Source of the DNA: Asanoa ferruginea | GTDB lineage: Bacteria > Actinomycetota > Actinomycetes > Mycobacteriales > Micromonosporaceae | Assembly: GCF_003387075.1 (NCBI RefSeq) | Contig: NZ_QUMQ01000001.1 | Span: 1,550,001 to 1,614,000 of the forward strand | DNA length: 64,000 bases | Direction: 5' to 3' | Shown here: positions 42,252 to 51,964 of the stretch, piece by piece | Layout of the letters: the number at the start of each line of letters is the position of its first letter | Numbering within the stretch: the stretch's first letter is position 1 | Notes under the pieces: model-generated | Told to the model about the DNA's origin: nothing | Database searches by the model: none | The model's input: the letters and a program-made list of their open reading frames with translations, nothing else | Made by a program: the position numbers and the translations under genes

Positions 42252-43486
42252 GGCAGCTCCGCCCGGACCAGCGTCGGACCGCCGGGCGGGCTGGACAGCA
42301 ACAGCCTCCCGCCGGCCGCCGCGACCCGGTCGGCAAGCCCGGCCAGGCCCGTCCCGCCGGCCAGGTCGGCACCGCCGGCGCCGTCGTCGCGTACCTCCAG
42401 CACCAGGGTGTCGACGTGCAACCGGGCGTGCACGGTCGCGCCGCTCGCGCCACTGTGCCGGGCCACGTTGGTCAGCGCCTCGCTGACCACGAAGTGCGCG
42501 GTCACCTCGACCGGTGCCGGGAGCCGCCGGGGCAGCTCGACATCGACCCGCACCGGCACCGGGGAGCGGTCGGCCAGATCGGTGACCGACGCCGGCAGGC
42601 CACGATCGGTCAACACCTGAGGGTGTACGCCGCGGATCAGCTCGCGCAATTCGGCGTGCGCCCGCTCGGCCTCGTCCTGCGCCGCCGTCAGGTGCTTGGC
42701 GGCCGTGGAGCCGTCGGCCACCTCGAGCCGGGCCAGCCCGATCGCCATGCTCAGGGCGACCAGCCGCTGCTGTGCGCCGTCGTGCAGGTCGCGCTCGATC
42801 CGCCGGCGCTCGACGTCGAACGCGTCGACCAGCCGGGCCCGCGACCGGCTCACCTCGACGAGTTGGGCGCCGAGTTCGGCGTCGCGCGGCGCGAGGATGG
42901 CCCGGGCCAGCGCACCGCGGGCGGCCGCCCAGACCGTCACCGGGTAGGCGGCGAACGGTAGCAGCGCGAGCCCGGCCACGGTGTAGAGGATCTTCGGGAA
43001 GAACGCGTTGGACTGGTCCTGCAGTTCGAAGAGCGGGGTGACCATCAGCGAGATGGGAATCCCGAGCACCAGGCCGAGCATCAGCGCGTCGATCCACCAC
43101 AGGGCGCCCAGCGAGACCACTGTGTAGCCCAGCTCGCGCCAGGTGGCCGGCTCGCGCAGCCGGGTGCGCACCCAGGCCACCCGGCCGGCGCGCTCGGGCC
43201 GGCGGTGCGGGTCGGGCAGCGGGTCCGGGTCGATCAGCCTCAGCCGCCACCGCTCGAACCGGCCCACCGCGACGCCCGAGAGCGCGACGGCCAGGAACGC
43301 GACGAGGCCGACCAGCGCGACGGCCAACAACGCGCCGGCCAGCAGCAGGCCGATCAGCACCCCGGCGGTCAGCGCGCCGAGCAGCACGCCGGAGATCAGG
43401 TAGGCGACCGACCGCCACGGCCAGGACGACGCGAGGAAGCCCAGCGGGCTCTCACTCACGGCCTGGAAGGCGGTCCGAGGGGTCAC
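42239..43486 (-). CDS. Sensor histidine kinase (HisKA_3 type)
   Basis: About 415 residues from GTG 43486 (GTG 43459 also possible). The N-terminal membrane part has two paired hydrophobic regions and a putative sensor domain of unknown type, then VERRRIERDLHDGAQQRL with the phospho-His, and a HATPase_c domain (SEALTNVARHSGA, VRDDGAGGADLAGGTGLAGLADRV). It signals to the response regulator encoded downstream. The start is 110 bp from the divergent ABC transporter, a layout typical of drug- or peptide-sensing systems. Confidence 0.88.
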   Translation of the reverse strand: MTPRTAFQAVSESPLGFLASSWPWRSVAYLISGVLLGALTAGVLIGLLLAGALLAVALVGLVAFLAVALSGVAVGRFERWRLRLIDPDPLPDPHRRPERAGRVAWVRTRLREPATWRELGYTVVSLGALWWIDALMLGLVLGIPISLMVTPLFELQDQSNAFFPKILYTVAGLALLPFAAYPVTVWAAARGALARAILAPRDAELGAQLVEVSRSRARLVDAFDVERRRIERDLHDGAQQRLVALSMAIGLARLEVADGSTAAKHLTAAQDEAERAHAELRELIRGVHPQVLTDRGLPASVTDLADRSPVPVRVDVELPRRLPAPVEVTAHFVVSEALTNVARHSGASGATVHARLHVDTLVLEVRDDGAGGADLAGGTGLAGLADRVAAAGGRLLLSSPPGGPTLVRAELPCSG

Positions 43487-43595
43487 CCGCCGACCGTACC
43501 CGGCGGTTTCGCGGGCGACGGTAGTCCCAGGTATACCCCCGGTTCTCGCCTCCGCACCCCTGTGCCGGCGGGCCGCCGCCGGTTGGCTGGAACGC

Positions 43596-44366
43596 ATGAC
43601 GATCACGACAGGTGTGCAGCAGGCCGAGGCGGTCACGCTCCGGTCCGTCCGGCGCACGTACGGCACCGGCGACGCTGAGGTGACCGCCCTCGACGGGGTT
43701 TCCGTCAGCTTCCGCAGCGGCAGCTTCACGGCGGTGATGGGACCGTCCGGCTCGGGCAAGTCGACGCTCCTGCATTGCGCCGCCGGGCTCGACCGGCCCA
43801 CGCACGGCACGGTCTCGGTCGGCGGCACCGACCTGGCCGGCCTCTCCGAGCACCGGCTGACGACCTTGCGGCGGGAGCTGATCGGCTTCGTCTTCCAGGA
43901 GTTCAACCTGGTCTCCGCGCTCACCGCGGCGCAGAACGTGGCATTGCCGCTGCGGCTCGCCGGCCGTCGGCCCTCCCCCTCGGCGGTCGCCGTGGCGCTC
44001 GCATCGGTGGGGCTGGCCGATCGTGGCGGGCACCGGCCGAGCGAGCTCTCCGGCGGGCAGCAGCAGCGCGTCGCGATCGCCCGCGCGCTGGTCACCCGGC
44101 CGGCGGTGGTGTTCGCCGACGAACCGACCGGTGCGCTCGACCTGCGCTCCTCGCACCAGGTGCTCGGGTTGCTCCGGGGCGCCGTGCACGAGCACGGCCA
44201 GACGGTCGTGATGGTCACCCACGATCCACTTGCCGCGGCGTACGCCGACCGCGTCCTGTTCCTCGCCGACGGCCACCTGGTCGACGAGCTGACCGGTCCC
44301 GGCCGGGCCGGCGACACCGGTTTCGCCGCCGACGTGGCGGCCCGCATGGCCCGGCTGGAGGCGTGA
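43596..44366 (+). CDS. ABC transporter ATP-binding protein (MacB/LolD type)
   Basis: 256 residues, ATG start. Walker A GPSGSGKS, Q-loop FVFQEFNL, signature LSGGQQQR, Walker B VVFADEPTG and the H-loop VMVTHD are all intact. It overlaps the FtsX-like permease by one base (TGATG). The complex probably exports a peptide or drug or moves envelope lipids, under the divergent two-component system. Confidence 0.95.
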   Translation: MTITTGVQQAEAVTLRSVRRTYGTGDAEVTALDGVSVSFRSGSFTAVMGPSGSGKSTLLHCAAGLDRPTHGTVSVGGTDLAGLSEHRLTTLRRELIGFVFQEFNLVSALTAAQNVALPLRLAGRRPSPSAVAVALASVGLADRGGHRPSELSGGQQQRVAIARALVTRPAVVFADEPTGALDLRSSHQVLGLLRGAVHEHGQTVVMVTHDPLAAAYADRVLFLADGHLVDELTGPGRAGDTGFAADVAARMARLEA

Positions 44367-46750
44367 TGCTCGCGTGGTCGACGGTCCGCGACCGGTGGAC
44401 GGGATTCGTCGGTTCGTTCGTGGCGCTGACGTTGGGCGTCGGGGTGCTCACCGCGGCGCTGGTCGTGTTCGTCTCCGCCCAGCCGGCGGTGCCGGAGCGG
44501 TTGGCCGGCGCGGCGGTGGTCGTGCAGGCACCGGCCGGCGCTTCCGACGCTGACTCCTTCGTCGAATACGTTCCCTGGGCGTCCGCGCGCGCCGAGGAGT
44601 TGGCCGGAGCGCTGCGCGGCGTGCCGGGCGTCGCGGCGGCGGTGCCGGACCGCTCGTTCTACGCCCAACTGGTGCACGGCGGCCACCCCGTCGGTGACCC
44701 GCCGGCCGGCGACCCGATCGGGCACGCCTGGTCGACGGCGGCGTTGGCGCCCTACCGGCTCGTGGCCGGCGCGGCACCGACCGCCGCCGGCGAGGTGGTC
44801 CTGGACGCGGGCTACGGCATCCCGCCCGGCGCGACCGCGACGGTGCTGACCGCGACCGGACCACAGCAGTGGCGGGTGACCGGCACGGTCGACGGCCCCG
44901 GGATCTACGTCGCCGATTCGGCCGCTGCGGCGCTCGCACCCGGCGTACCCGCGATCGGTCTGGTGTTGTCGCCCGGTGCCGACCCCGGTGCCGTGGCGGC
45001 CGCGGCTCGCGTTCGGGTCGGCGCCGCCGGCACCGTGCTGTCCGGCGACGCGCGCACCGCCCTGGAGCCCGAGGCGGTCGGCCGCACCCGCTGGCTGGGC
45101 ACCCAACTCATCACCGTGATGGTGTTGCTGGCGGCGTTCGCCACCGTGTTCGTGATGGCGTCGACCGCGGCGCTCAACGCCTACCAGCGCCGCCGCGAGC
45201 TGGCCCTGCTGCGCGCGATCGGCGCGACGCCGCGGCAGACCCGGCGCCTGCTGCTCGGCGAGGCCCTGGTCATCGGGGTGGTCTCCGCGGCGGTGGGTGC
45301 GGTGCTCGGGGTGCTCGCGGCGCCCTGGTTCGGCGACCTGCTGGTGCGGGCCGACTTGGAGCCGGCCGGTTTCGCGCCCAGCCCGTCGCTGCTCGCCGTC
45401 GGCCCGGCGGTGCTGACCGGGATCGTGGTCGCCGTCGCGGGCGCCTGGGCCACGGCCCGCCGGGCGGCAAAGGTGCGGCCGATGGAGGCGCTGCGCGAGG
45501 CCGCCGTCGACCGGCGCGCGATGACGCTGTCGAGGTGGCTGTTCGGCGGCCTGTTCGGGGTGGCGGGGCTCGCGCTCGCGGTGCTCACTCCGGCGGTCGA
45601 CGACGGCTCGGCCCTGACCACCGCGATCTTCTCCGCGCTGACCCTGATCGTGGGCATCACGCTGCTGGCACCGGTGCTGATCCCGCCGGCCCTGCGGGCG
45701 TTGACGCTGCCGTTGCGCCGCTCGGCGACCGGCGAGGTGGTGCGGGAGAGCGCCGGGGCGGCGGTCCGGCGCACTGCGGCGACCGCCGGGCCGGTGCTGC
45801 TGACCGTCGGCTTCGCGATGCTGATCCTCGGCATGGTCAAGACGATGTCGCCGGCGTTCGGTGGCGAAGACGCCCGGGCGCTCGGCGTCGACACGGTGGT
45901 CACCGCCGAGGGCACGCCCGGCCTTTCCGACGCCGCGGTGGCGGCGATCCCCGGCACCGTGTTCGCCGGACTGTCCACATCGGTCTTTGTCGGCGATCTG
46001 CCGTACGACGCTCTCGGTGTCGTTCCGGGCGCGGTCCCGGTGCGCGGCGACGCCTCGGCGCTGACCGGCGACACGGCGGTCGTCGCCGACCCCCGCTGGA
46101 AGGCGGGCGACACGCTGCGGCTCACCTTCGCCGACGGCGCGGTGGTGCCGCTGCGGGTGGCGGCGTCGGTCGAGCCGGGCACGCTCACCACTCCGCTGCT
46201 GCTGCCGCGCGACCTGGTCCGGGCACACGACCCATCGGCGCTGACACTGACGGCGTACGTGCGCGGCGCACCGCCGGCCGCCGTGCGCGACGCCGTCGCC
46301 CGGTTCGGCGCGCTGGTCCAGGACCCGTTGACCTACTCGTCGGACGACGACGAGGACCAACTGGTGTGGCTCTTCGTGCTGGTGATGGTCGGGATGTCGG
46401 TCGGATACACGAGCATCGCGGTGGCCAACACGCTGGTGATGGCGACCGGTGACCGGCGCCGCGACTTCCGGGTGCTCCGGCTGACCGGGGCGACCAACCG
46501 GCAGATCCTGCGCATGGTCGGCGCGGAGACCGGGATCGTGGTGCTGTTCGGCACGGTGATCGGCGGGCTGGTCGCGCTGCCCGCCCTGCTCGGCATCCGC
46601 GCCGCGCTGGCCGGCCAGACCGGCGTCGACGTGCGTCTGGTGGTGCCCTGGCTCGAGGTCGGCGTGGTGGTCGCGGTCTGCGCGGTCCTGGCGCTCGGTG
46701 CGGCGCTGCTGGCCACCCGCCGCGCGCTTCACCGAGCGCAACCGCGATGA
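44366..46750 (+). CDS. FtsX-like ABC transporter permease
   Basis: 794 residues from ATG 44366. Two copies of the FtsX unit: TM1 near residue 20, a large extracytoplasmic domain, a three-TM FtsX domain (about 245-370, with RRRELALLRAIGATPRQTRRLLLGEALVIG), and a second copy with a second extracytoplasmic domain and FtsX domain near the C-terminus (RRRDFRVLRLTGATNRQILRMVGAETGIV). Works with the ATPase encoded just upstream. Confidence 0.93.
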   Translation: MLAWSTVRDRWTGFVGSFVALTLGVGVLTAALVVFVSAQPAVPERLAGAAVVVQAPAGASDADSFVEYVPWASARAEELAGALRGVPGVAAAVPDRSFYAQLVHGGHPVGDPPAGDPIGHAWSTAALAPYRLVAGAAPTAAGEVVLDAGYGIPPGATATVLTATGPQQWRVTGTVDGPGIYVADSAAAALAPGVPAIGLVLSPGADPGAVAAAARVRVGAAGTVLSGDARTALEPEAVGRTRWLGTQLITVMVLLAAFATVFVMASTAALNAYQRRRELALLRAIGATPRQTRRLLLGEALVIGVVSAAVGAVLGVLAAPWFGDLLVRADLEPAGFAPSPSLLAVGPAVLTGIVVAVAGAWATARRAAKVRPMEALREAAVDRRAMTLSRWLFGGLFGVAGLALAVLTPAVDDGSALTTAIFSALTLIVGITLLAPVLIPPALRALTLPLRRSATGEVVRESAGAAVRRTAATAGPVLLTVGFAMLILGMVKTMSPAFGGEDARALGVDTVVTAEGTPGLSDAAVAAIPGTVFAGLSTSVFVGDLPYDALGVVPGAVPVRGDASALTGDTAVVADPRWKAGDTLRLTFADGAVVPLRVAASVEPGTLTTPLLLPRDLVRAHDPSALTLTAYVRGAPPAAVRDAVARFGALVQDPLTYSSDDDEDQLVWLFVLVMVGMSVGYTSIAVANTLVMATGDRRRDFRVLRLTGATNRQILRMVGAETGIVVLFGTVIGGLVALPALLGIRAALAGQTGVDVRLVVPWLEVGVVVAVCAVLALGAALLATRRALHRAQPR

Positions 46751-46807
46751 TGTCTGGAGGTGACGACGACCTCGTGGGGCAGGGCGTCGTCCCCGCCGGA
46801 GGTGCGC

Positions 46808-47104
46808 ATGCAGCCGTCGAGCGCTCGAATCGTGCTGACGCTCGGCCCAACCATCCGGCGCGGCGATGTCCTGGCGCTCTGCGAGCGACTCGCCGCCCTG
46901 CCCCGCCCGGTGCGGGTGGTGGTCTGCGTGCGCGCGGTCACCTGCCCCGACATGTCGACCGTCGAGGCCCTGGCCCGACTCTGTCTGACGGCCCGCCGGC
47001 ACGACTGCGAGGTCAGCGTCGAAGGCGCCGACGAACGCCTGGTCGCCCTCCTCACCGTGACCGGGCTGGCCGCCGTCGTGCCCCTCGACAACCCGCGGCG
47101 CTGA
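46808..47104 (+). CDS. STAS-domain protein
   Basis: 98 residues from ATG 46808, chosen because GGAGGTG lies immediately upstream. A single STAS fold: SARIVLTLGPTIRRGDVLALCERLAAL, VVVCVRAVTCPDMSTVEALARLCLTARRHDCEVSVEGADERLVALLTVTGLAAVV. The DMS(T) position matches the phosphorylatable Ser/Thr of anti-sigma antagonists, but this stand-alone form is also seen as a lipid-transport partner. No kinase or sigma gene is adjacent; it sits after the exporter genes. Confidence 0.8.
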   Translation: MQPSSARIVLTLGPTIRRGDVLALCERLAALPRPVRVVVCVRAVTCPDMSTVEALARLCLTARRHDCEVSVEGADERLVALLTVTGLAAVVPLDNPRR

Positions 47105-47114
47105 GCCTCGGCGC

Positions 47115-47390
47115 GGCGGCGTTAGGTGCGCTCGCCCGCAGGGCCGGCGCACAGCGCCGAGCCGGCGCAGCCGTAGCTGCGCTCGCCCGCAGGGCCGGCG
47201 CACAGCGCCGAGCCGGCGCAGCCGTAGCTGCGCTCGCCCGCAGGGCCGGCGCACAGCACCGTGCCGGCGCAGCGGTAGCTGCGCTCGCCCGCAGGGCCGG
47301 CGCACAGCACCGTGCCGGCGCAGCGGTAGCTGCGCTCGCCCGCAGGGCCGGCCCTCAGCGCCGGGCCGGCGCGGCGGCGTAGCTGACGCC
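47115..47390. repeat. 51-bp tandem repeat array running into the 3' end of the SDR gene
   Basis: Five copies with core CTCGCCCGCAGGGCCGGC start at 47131, 47182, 47233, 47284 and 47335, exactly 51 bp apart. Copies 1-2 and copies 3-4 form two near-identical pairs. The fifth copy contains the stop codon and last residues of the SDR gene (minus strand, stop at 47355), so the array looks like expansion of the gene's 3' end. The region 47105-47354 has no other gene. Confidence 0.92.
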
Positions 47391-48305
47391 GGTCAGTTTC
47401 TCGGACTCCACCCAGAGCCGCGCGGCCGTCTCCCGGCCCGCCTCGCCCGCTGCGGCGCGGGGCAGGCGGGCCGGCGCCGGGCCGCCGGTCAACTCGGCGA
47501 AGCCGGCCGGTCCGTAGTAGCCGCCACCCTCGGCGGCCGGGCTTGTGGCCGCGTAGAGCGCCGGCAAGATCCCGGTGTCGACCTGCTGCCACATCCCCGG
47601 GATCCGGTAGGAGAGCGAGTTGACCAGCGAGGTCAGCCGTTGCCGGCGGCCGCCGTGGGTCGGGCCGGTGACCTGGAGGTTGGTGACGGTCGCGCCGGGG
47701 TGGGCGGCGTCGCTGAGGATGCCCCAGCCGAACCGGCGGGAGCGGCGGTCGAGTTCCTGCGCGAAGAGCAGGGTGGCCAGCTTGGACTGCGCGTAGGAGC
47801 GGGACGGGCCATAGGACCGCGCGCTCTGTAGGTCGGCGAAGTCGATCCGGCCGCCACGGGCGGTCAGGCTGCTCAGCGTGGTCACCCGGGCGCCGGGCCG
47901 CAGCAACGGCAGCAGGTGCCCGGTCAGCGCGAAATGGCCCAGATAGTTGCTGCCGAACTGAAGCTCGAACCCGTCACGGGTCACGTCACGCCGCGGCGGG
48001 GTCATGATGCCGGCGTTGTTGATCAGGATGTCGATCGGCCGGCCGGCGGCCCGCAGCCGCTCGCCGAGCGCCGCCACCGTGCCCAGGTCGGCCAGGTCGA
48101 GGCTGGCCAGGCTCAGCCGGGCGGCCGGAGTCTGGCGGCGGATGCGGGCGATGGCGTCGGTGCCCTTGGTGACGTTGCGAACGGCGAGGACGACCTCGGC
48201 GCCGGCGGCCGCCAGCCGCGCGGTCAGGCCGAAGCCGATGCCGCTGTTGGCGCCGGTCACCACGGCGAGCTTGCCGGTCAGGTCAGGAACAGCGATATCA
48301 ATCAT
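47355..48305 (-). CDS. SDR-family oxidoreductase (retinol-dehydrogenase-like)
   Basis: 316 residues from ATG 48305. [50 protein letters not shown] and [15 protein letters not shown] match the long-chain 'light-dependent protochlorophyllide/retinol dehydrogenase-like' SDR group. Substrate unknown. Divergent from a TetR regulator with paired operator-like sites in the 65-bp gap. Its 3' end lies in the first unit of a tandem repeat. Confidence 0.88.
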   Translation of the reverse strand: MIDIAVPDLTGKLAVVTGANSGIGFGLTARLAAAGAEVVLAVRNVTKGTDAIARIRRQTPAARLSLASLDLADLGTVAALGERLRAAGRPIDILINNAGIMTPPRRDVTRDGFELQFGSNYLGHFALTGHLLPLLRPGARVTTLSSLTARGGRIDFADLQSARSYGPSRSYAQSKLATLLFAQELDRRSRRFGWGILSDAAHPGATVTNLQVTGPTHGGRRQRLTSLVNSLSYRIPGMWQQVDTGILPALYAATSPAAEGGGYYGPAGFAELTGGPAPARLPRAAAGEAGRETAARLWVESEKLTGVSYAAAPARR

Positions 48306-48320
48306 GCGATCCACGGTAAT

Positions 48321-48355
48321 AGCCCACTGGTCTTTTAACAAGAGCCCAGCGGTCT
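48321..48355. promoter_or_regulatory. Two pseudo-palindromic operator sites between SDR and TetR genes
   Basis: AGCCCACTGGTCT (48321-48333) and AGCCCAGCGGTCT (48343-48355) are near-dyads that repeat each other with a 22-bp centre distance, about two helical turns. They fill the gap between the two divergent starts, so the TetR protein probably represses both genes through them. Confidence 0.6.
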
Positions 48356-48370
48356 GCTATCGTTCGCTCC

Positions 48371-49051
48371 GTGACCGCGTCCTTCCAGCGCGCCCGCCGC
48401 CCCGAGCAGGTCGAGGCCCGCCGGGCGGCGATCCTGGCCACCGCGCGCGAGATGCTCGCCGAGCGCGGCGTGGCGGAGATCAGCCTGCGCGAGCTGGCCG
48501 ACCGCGTCGGCCTGGCCAAATCCAACGTGCTGCGCTATTTCGACTCCCGCGAGGCGATCTTCCTGGAGGTCCTCGACCAGGAATGGATCGCCTGGCTGGA
48601 CGCGGTCGAGGTGGCTTTCGCGGAGGTGCCGCCCGACGACGCGGAGGCGGTCGCGAGGCAACTCGCTGACACCCTCGACGGCCGCGACCTGTTGTGCGAG
48701 CTGATCGCGGCCATGTCCGGCGTCCTGGAGCGCAACATCACGATCGATTTCGCCCGCGTCTTCAAGCGGCGGGCCTCGGCCAACCACGACCGCCTCGCCG
48801 CGCTGGTCCTCGACCGGATGCCGGCCCTCGACCCGGCGAGCGCGGCCTTCTTCGGCGGCGCGGTCTTCGTGATCATCGCGGGGTTGTGGCCCTACTCGCG
48901 GCCAACCGAGGTCGTCACGACGGTCGCCGCCGAACTGGGCGCGCCACCCGACTGGGCCGACTTCCGCGCCCATCTCGCCGAGGGCTTGGCCAACCAGTTG
49001 GTCGGCCAGGTCACCCGAAGCAACCCGCCCCGGCCACCCCGCGCGAGCTGA
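48371..49051 (+). CDS. TetR-family transcriptional regulator
   Basis: 226 residues, GTG start. The helix-turn-helix at about 17-65 reads RRAAILATAREMLAERGVAEISLRELADRVGLAKSNVLRYFDSREAIFLEVL. The C-terminal domain is of the TetR_C_17-like helical type. The last residues (NPPRPPRAS) come from a degenerate copy of the 30-bp repeat that follows. Divergent from the SDR gene, its probable target. Confidence 0.9.
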   Translation: MTASFQRARRPEQVEARRAAILATAREMLAERGVAEISLRELADRVGLAKSNVLRYFDSREAIFLEVLDQEWIAWLDAVEVAFAEVPPDDAEAVARQLADTLDGRDLLCELIAAMSGVLERNITIDFARVFKRRASANHDRLAALVLDRMPALDPASAAFFGGAVFVIIAGLWPYSRPTEVVTTVAAELGAPPDWADFRAHLAEGLANQLVGQVTRSNPPRPPRAS

Positions 49052-49200
49052 CGCCACCGCCGGCCACCCCCCATAAGCCGAGCCCACCGCCGGCCACCCC
49101 GCACAAGCCGAGCCCACCGCCGGCCACCCCGCACAAGCCGAGCCCACCGCCGGCCACCCCGCACAAGCCGAGCCCACCGCCGGGGACACCGCGCGCGTGT
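49021..49200. repeat. 30-bp tandem repeat array after the TetR gene
   Basis: Unit starts AGCCCACCGCCGGCCACCCC. Three perfect copies begin at 49081, 49111 and 49141, with degenerate copies at 49021 (within the TetR gene), 49051 and 49171. Open frames cross it on both strands but show no recognisable protein. I regard 49052-49272 as non-coding. Confidence 0.92.
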
Positions 49201-49272
49201 AGGCAACCGCCGGCGACCGCCGTTCGCTGCAAAGGCCGCCAGGCCGGCCGCGGCCGAAGGCTGGCCAACCAG

Positions 49273-49309
49273 GTCGTGCGGGGCGCCCTGACGGGGCACC
49301 CCGCACGAC
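49273..49309 (-). terminator. Hairpin terminator downstream of the ABC-2 exporter
   Basis: Arms 49273-49288 and 49294-49309 pair over 16 positions with one mismatch on the plus strand that becomes a G-U pair on the minus-strand RNA. It lies 60 nt after the end of the permease gene (minus strand) and faces the end of the TetR transcript. Confidence 0.75.
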
Positions 49310-49368
49310 TGGCTGAGGCCTCGCCCTGCCGATCGTGGCGCCGAGCCTTTGATCGGCCCGACCCTTCT

Positions 49369-50958
49369 CTAGCCGCCGCTGGCGATGTCGCGGCGGCGGA
49401 AGCCGGCAAGGCCGGCCGCCGTCAGCAGCGCGGCGAGGGCGACGAGCCAGACCAACGGTGTCGCGGTCACCTCGCCGCCGGGCAAAGCCGGCAGGTGGGT
49501 AAACGGCGACAGGTCCAGTGCCCACTGGCTGAGTTGCAGGATCGCGCCCAACTGGCCGAGCAGTAGGAAGAACGCGAGGACTGCCCAGCCGAGGCTGGTC
49601 ATTCGCGGCAGCAGGCCGAACAGCAGCACCACGATCGCCACGGTGAACCAGACCGCCGGGAGCTGTGCGGCGCCCGCGGCGACCACGCGGCCGATCGCGC
49701 CGGCGCCCTCCCCCGAACCCGCGCCGTAGCCGATGCCCAGGAACAGGCCGGCCACGAGCAGGCCGAGCGCCGGCCCGAAGAACGCGAACAGCAGGTGCCC
49801 GCCGGCCCAGCGCAAGCGGCCGACCGACGCGGCCAGCAGCGGCTCGACCCGCAGCGCGCTCTCCTCGCTGCGGGCCCGCAGCGCTGCCTGGACGCCCTGG
49901 GCGGCCGCGCCGATGCCGATGATCGCCATGCCGGTGGCGATGACCATGTCGCCGATCGAGGTGCCGCTGCCGATCCTTGCGATCGCATCGGCCAGTTCCG
50001 GGCTGTCCTTGACCGCATCAGCCGCAGCGTTGGTCGCCGAACCCAGGAAGAGGCCGAGGACGGCGTACCCGATCAGCCAGCCGAACAGCGTCGACCGCTG
50101 CAACCGCCAGGCCAGGCCGAGCGGGGAGAGCAGGGTCCGCGGCGCCCGCGCCGGTCCGGGCCGCGACGCGATCAGACCCGCGTCGAGGTCGCGCACCGCA
50201 TTCAGCCGGTACGCCAGCGCGGACAGCACCAGCACGACCAGCAACACGACGCCGGCCACCCACCAGCGCTCGTCGGCGAACGGGCGCAGCCGTTGCAGGA
50301 AGCCGATCGGCGAGATCCAGGACAGGGGCGAGTTGAGGTCGCCGCCTGCGTCGCCGAGCATCCGGAGTAGCAGGGAGCCGATCAGCACCGCGCCGGCGAT
50401 CCAGCGTGCCGTGCGGGCGCCCTGGGTGATCTGGGCGACGACCGCGGCGATCGCGCCGAAGAGCAGGCAGGCCAGGAAATATTGCAGGCCCAGCGCGACG
50501 GCGCCGGGGCCGCCGGCGCCCGCGGCGGCCGTGCCGAGGGCGGTCAGCCCGCCGACCACGACCGAGGCCAGCAGTGCGACCAGCATAGCGGCGGCCAGTC
50601 CGGCCTCGCGGCCGATCACGGTCGCGCCGAGCAGCTCGCGGCGGCCCTGCTCCTCTTCGGCGCGGGTGTGCCGGATGACGGTGAACGCGGTGGCCAGCGC
50701 GACGATCAGCAGCACGATGCTGGACCGCCACGCGGTCAGGCCGCCCAGGTTGGGCGCCCAGATCGGGCCGTAGACCGCGGTCAGCGACGGGTTCGACATC
50801 GACGCGGCGAACTTCGCCAGCTCGGCCGGGTCGGGGTAGAGGCTGGCGAAGCTGCTCGCGACCAGGCCGGGGAACAGCCCGAGCAGGATCGTCCACAGTG
50901 GGAGGACGACGCGGTCACGGCGCAGGGCGAAGCGGAAGAGGTGCCAGGTGCCGGTCAC
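49369..50958 (-). CDS. ABC-2-type exporter permease (tetronasin/antibiotic-exporter-like)
   Basis: 529 residues from GTG 50958, overlapping the ATPase stop as GTGA. About twelve hydrophobic segments in two related halves. [22 protein letters not shown] opens the protein and [24 protein letters not shown] is the cytoplasmic loop characteristic of actinobacterial antibiotic ABC exporters. It forms a transporter with the ATPase encoded upstream; both respond to the divergent GbsR/MarR-type regulator. Export substrate unknown. Confidence 0.88.
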   Translation of the reverse strand: MTGTWHLFRFALRRDRVVLPLWTILLGLFPGLVASSFASLYPDPAELAKFAASMSNPSLTAVYGPIWAPNLGGLTAWRSSIVLLIVALATAFTVIRHTRAEEEQGRRELLGATVIGREAGLAAAMLVALLASVVVGGLTALGTAAAGAGGPGAVALGLQYFLACLLFGAIAAVVAQITQGARTARWIAGAVLIGSLLLRMLGDAGGDLNSPLSWISPIGFLQRLRPFADERWWVAGVVLLVVLVLSALAYRLNAVRDLDAGLIASRPGPARAPRTLLSPLGLAWRLQRSTLFGWLIGYAVLGLFLGSATNAAADAVKDSPELADAIARIGSGTSIGDMVIATGMAIIGIGAAAQGVQAALRARSEESALRVEPLLAASVGRLRWAGGHLLFAFFGPALGLLVAGLFLGIGYGAGSGEGAGAIGRVVAAGAAQLPAVWFTVAIVVLLFGLLPRMTSLGWAVLAFFLLLGQLGAILQLSQWALDLSPFTHLPALPGGEVTATPLVWLVALAALLTAAGLAGFRRRDIASGG

Positions 50959-51857
50959 CGTACAACCTCTTCTGCTTCTTTTTGGTAGTGGCGGAGGAAC
51001 AGCTCCTCCAGCGTCGGCGGCTGGCTGGTCAGGCCGCGCACCCCGACCGTGGTCAGCGCGCGCAGCACGGTGTCGAGCTCGGCGTTGTCGACCTGGAACC
51101 GCACCCGCTCGCCCTCGACGACCAGATCGTGCACGCCGGGCAGCGAACCGAGGCCGTTGGGCGAGCCGGCCAGCTCGGCGTGGATCGCGGTCCGGGTCAG
51201 GTGCCGCAGCTCGGTGAGCGTGCCGGTCTCGACGGTGCGGCCGGCCCGGATGATGCTCACCCGGTCGCAGAGCGCCTCGGCCTCGGCCAGGATGTGGCTC
51301 GACAGCAGCACCGTGCGGCCGGCGCCGCGCTCGTCGTTGACGCAGGCCTGGAAGACCGACTCCATCAGCGGGTCGAGGCCCGAGGTGGGCTCGTCGAGCA
51401 CGAGCAGCTCTGCGTCGGAGGCCAGCGCGGCGACCAGCGCGACCTTCTGCCGGTTGCCCTTCGAGTAGGTGCGGCCCTTCTTGCGCGGGTCGAGCTCGAA
51501 GCGCTCGATCAGCTCGTCGCGCCGCTTGGTGTCGAGGCCGCCGCGGAGCCGGCCGAGCAGGTCGATGACCTCGCCGCCGGTGAGGTTGGGCCACAGCGTC
51601 ACGTCGCCGGGCACGTAGGCGAGGCGGCGGTGCAGCGTCACCGCGTCGCGCCAGGGGTCTCCCCCGAAGAGTGTTGTGGTGCCAGAATCGGCCCTGAGCA
51701 GGCCGAGCAGCACCCGGATGGCGGTCGACTTGCCCGCCCCGTTGGGGCCGAGAAAGCCGTGCACCTCTCCCCGGCGCACCTCGAGATCGAGTCCGTCGAG
51801 GGCGCGGGTCCGGCCGAAGCTCTTGACGAGCCCATTGACCGAAATGACGTTCTCCAT
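50955..51857 (-). CDS. ABC transporter ATP-binding protein (DrrA-like)
   Basis: 300 residues, ATG start. Walker [10 protein letters not shown], signature [15 protein letters not shown] (a variant of LSGGQ, common in this group), Walker [14 protein letters not shown], and [30 protein letters not shown]. The C-terminal extension is of DrrA type. It starts 20 bases from a perfect 18-bp dyad and is followed by its permease. Confidence 0.93.
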   Translation of the reverse strand: MENVISVNGLVKSFGRTRALDGLDLEVRRGEVHGFLGPNGAGKSTAIRVLLGLLRADSGTTTLFGGDPWRDAVTLHRRLAYVPGDVTLWPNLTGGEVIDLLGRLRGGLDTKRRDELIERFELDPRKKGRTYSKGNRQKVALVAALASDAELLVLDEPTSGLDPLMESVFQACVNDERGAGRTVLLSSHILAEAEALCDRVSIIRAGRTVETGTLTELRHLTRTAIHAELAGSPNGLGSLPGVHDLVVEGERVRFQVDNAELDTVLRALTTVGVRGLTSQPPTLEELFLRHYQKEAEEVVR

Positions 51858-51876
51858 AATTTTGAAGCTACACTTG

Positions 51877-51894
51877 CTTCACAAAGTTGTGAAG
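51877..51894. promoter_or_regulatory. 18-bp perfect dyad between the ABC exporter and its regulator
   Basis: CTTCACAA-AG-TTGTGAAG is perfectly symmetric. A partial outer copy, TGAAGC at 51863-51868 facing GCTTCA at 51876-51881, overlaps it. It is 20 bases from the ATPase start and 70 from the regulator start, so one bound dimer could control both directions. Confidence 0.75.
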
Positions 51895-51964
51895 TTTCAT
51901 TCGCGTCAAGAGCGCGTCAAGATAGATCACGTACGGGCAAGATGTAGTGAGGGAGGTGCGCGAC

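Noticed and set aside
42239-47305. A 1688-codon open frame on the minus strand
   Set aside because: Only its last 415 codons (the histidine kinase) make sense; the rest is the antisense of the ABC transporter genes, open because of the high G+C content.
47115-49200. CRISPR or coding repeats at the 51-bp and 30-bp arrays
   Set aside because: Units are contiguous without unique spacers, and the proteins they would encode match nothing recognisable; they are simple tandem repeats.
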